Source of the DNA: Clavibacter sp. VKM Ac-2873
Lineage (GTDB): Bacteria > Actinomycetota > Actinomycetes > Actinomycetales > Microbacteriaceae
Length of the DNA: 64,000 nucleotides
Assembly: GCF_015351075.1 (NCBI RefSeq)
Contig: NZ_JADKRS010000003.1
Span: forward strand, 186,001-250,000
Reading direction: 5' to 3'
Positions within the stretch are counted from its first letter, which is position 1, and each line of letters opens with the position of its first letter. The position numbers and the translations under genes were made by a program. Shown one piece after another: positions 61,830 to 64,000 of the stretch. The notes beneath the pieces are model-generated. The model was not told the DNA's origin, did no database searches, and worked only from the letters and a program-made list of their open reading frames with translations.

Positions 61830-61845
61830 CCAGACGAACGTCTGG
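61830..61845. promoter_or_regulatory. Palindrome between secreted-protein gene and ddl
   Basis: CCAGACG-AA-CGTCTGG, a perfect 16-base inverted repeat 82 bases before the secreted-protein start. Possible operator; the protein is unknown. Confidence 0.45.
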
Positions 61846-61983
61846 TGAAGAGCGGGGTCGGGCGCATCGACGGTCGGTCCGGTGAGGGACGGCCCGCGTC
61901 GGGCCACGACGCTCCGGGCCCGGCGGAGGACGCGGATCCGGAGACGCAGCGCGCGGCGCCGCGCGCGTGCCGCCCGCCGATAG

Positions 61984-63000
<1,017 letters not shown>

Positions 63001-63026
63001 CCGCGCGCGCGGCCTGGCGGGTCGCG

Positions 63027-63614
63027 CTAGCGCGACGGCGCCACCGGCGGCAGCAGCCCCTGCTCGGCGGCGGCCGCGCGGGCGATCAACAGGGTCGGGT
63101 CCACGATGCCGCCCGCGGCGATGAGCGCGTCGAGCTCCGCGACGGGCATGCGGACGAGGCGCACCTGCTCGGACGGGTCGGAGCGGTCGGCCGTGCCCGG
63201 CGTCGTCGGGGTCGTGCAGGCGAAGACGTGCACGAGCCAGGACGCGCGGCCCGGGTTCACCGCGTAGGTGCGCAGCGGGCGGATCTCCGACGCGACGAGG
63301 CCGAGCTCCTCCTCGAGCTCGCGGCGGGCGGACTCGACGGGCTGCTCGCGGGCGTCGCCCGCGCCGCCGGGGAGGTCGAGGATCCACCGCCCGAGCGGAT
63401 ACCGGAACTGGCGCGTCAGGAGCACGTGGTCGCCGTCGATCACGAGGGTCGCGACCGCGAACGGCACGCTCTCGTCCACCTCGTACCTGGTCGCGGATCC
63501 GTCGGGCAGCCGCACCTCGTGGTCGACCAGCACCACGCGACCGCGGTGGACGTCGGTGCGCCCGGTCGTGGTCCAGTCGAGCTCGGGTCCGTGATCCGCG
63601 TCGGCAGAGGGCAT
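63027..63614 (-). CDS. NUDIX hydrolase, ADP-ribose pyrophosphatase type
   Basis: 195 residues. NUDIX box GGAGDAREQPVESARRELEE followed by ELGL near residues 81-104, preceded by FRYPLGRWILDLPGG as in ADP-ribose hydrolases. ATG follows TAGGCT by exactly six bases (leaderless). It ends convergent to ddl. Confidence 0.93.
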   Translation of the reverse strand: MPSADADHGPELDWTTTGRTDVHRGRVVLVDHEVRLPDGSATRYEVDESVPFAVATLVIDGDHVLLTRQFRYPLGRWILDLPGGAGDAREQPVESARRELEEELGLVASEIRPLRTYAVNPGRASWLVHVFACTTPTTPGTADRSDPSEQVRLVRMPVAELDALIAAGGIVDPTLLIARAAAAEQGLLPPVAPSR

Positions 63615-63660
63615 GCAGGGAGCCTAGGGGCGTCGCCGCGCCGGCCGCGGATCCGGCGGT

Positions 63661-64000
63661 TCAGGCGGCGAGGGCGGCGACGGCGGTGCGGATCCCGAGG
63701 AGCACGAGCGTGGCGGCGGCCAGCAGGAGGAGGGCGGCGCGGACTCGCGGGGAGGTCGCCACACCCGGGATGCCCCGCACCAGCGCCCCGAGCAGCGAGA
63801 GCCAGCCGAGCATCATCGCCATGTGCACCGCGGCGAAGACGAGGAAGAGCGCGGGCCCGTCGAGGCCCGAGCCGCGCAGGGTGGGGACGACGAGCACGTA
63901 GAAGCCGATCGCCTTGACGTTGGTGACGACGGCGACGAACGCCGCGAGCACGAGGCGCGGGCGCAGCCCATCGGGGCGCGCGCCGGCCGGGGCGCGACGC
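63661..64000 (-). CDS. LysE/RhtB family exporter, C-terminal part (cut by the window end)
   Basis: The frame runs off the window edge. RPRLVLAAFVAVVTNVKAIG followed by FYVLVVPTLRGSG is the TNxK...F motif of LysE exporters, and three transmembrane segments follow. These proteins export amino acids. About 113 residues seen of an expected 200. Confidence 0.85.
   Translation of the reverse strand, partial: RRAPAGARPDGLRPRLVLAAFVAVVTNVKAIGFYVLVVPTLRGSGLDGPALFLVFAAVHMAMMLGWLSLLGALVRGIPGVATSPRVRAALLLLAAATLVLLGIRTAVAALAA

Noticed and set aside
63021-63036. Perfect palindrome GTCGCGCTAGCGCGAC over the NUDIX stop codon
   Set aside because: In such GC-rich DNA and across a stop codon it is likely chance or a weak terminator; no other support.

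Overview
The window comes from a very GC-rich actinobacterium, most likely a Microbacteriaceae member such as Clavibacter or a close relative. The reasons are the base composition, strong G/C in third codon positions, many GTG starts, 4-base ATGA/GTGA gene overlaps, leaderless promoters (TANNNT six bases before the start codon), an HspR-type HAIR element at clpB, an Lsr2-like protein, and several plant-polymer hydrolases plus a secreted chorismate mutase, as in plant-associated species. No rRNA, tRNA, CRISPR array, insertion sequence or prophage was seen. The genus is an inference.

Layout. 0-4.4 kb: the end of a GH36 alpha-galactosidase, then a small secreted orphan followed by three overlapping membrane-protein genes and an ABC ATPase (an export or immunity-like cassette). 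4.4-19.8 kb: housekeeping and accessory genes: ClpB with HAIR element, a TetR/NAD(P)-binding pair around a palindrome, a flavin oxidoreductase, a glycosyltransferase, a CobW-like protein behind a Zur-like box, an Lsr2-like protein, a GH51 arabinofuranosidase with a LacI-type operator, a NUDIX-kinase fusion, a lone AAA ATPase under a 12-bp inverted repeat, AsnC/rhodanese, a serine hydrolase and a GNAT.

19.9-29.65 kb: a purine (urate to allantoin to ureidoglycine) degradation island: NCS2 permease, allantoinase, an HpxZ-like/amidase fusion, PucG-type aminotransferase, allantoate amidohydrolase, an RpiR regulator, then (after two mini-ORFs) HIU hydrolase, uricase and OHCU decarboxylase. Together they would import purines, open urate to allantoin and allantoate, and pass ureidoglycine nitrogen to glycine with oxalurate as the likely end product handled by the fused amidase. 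The hexamer GGATCC, common in the rest of the window, is scarce here, which suggests separate ancestry.

29.7-41.5 kb: SRPBCC protein, SDR/XRE pair, a sugar ABC transporter operon ending in a GH3 glycosidase with a divergent LacI regulator, a TPR protein, a decayed metallophosphoesterase, and a lower-GC secreted orphan. 41.7-50 kb: MFS exporter, a two-gene HTH/nucleotidyltransferase toxin-antitoxin-like pair, an ECF sigma/zinc anti-sigma pair with two matching promoters (its own and that of a YceI protein), HIT protein, TetR/EamA pair with two matching operators, lipoprotein and small kinase. 50-64 kb: GH95-type glycosidase, GNAT, EF-G-binding (FBP) protein, YnfA, secreted chorismate mutase, a membrane protein, a ThuA/Gfo-Idh/ROK/HAD sugar operon, a RibD-like reductase, a secreted orphan, D-Ala-D-Ala ligase, NUDIX hydrolase and the end of a LysE exporter cut by the window edge.
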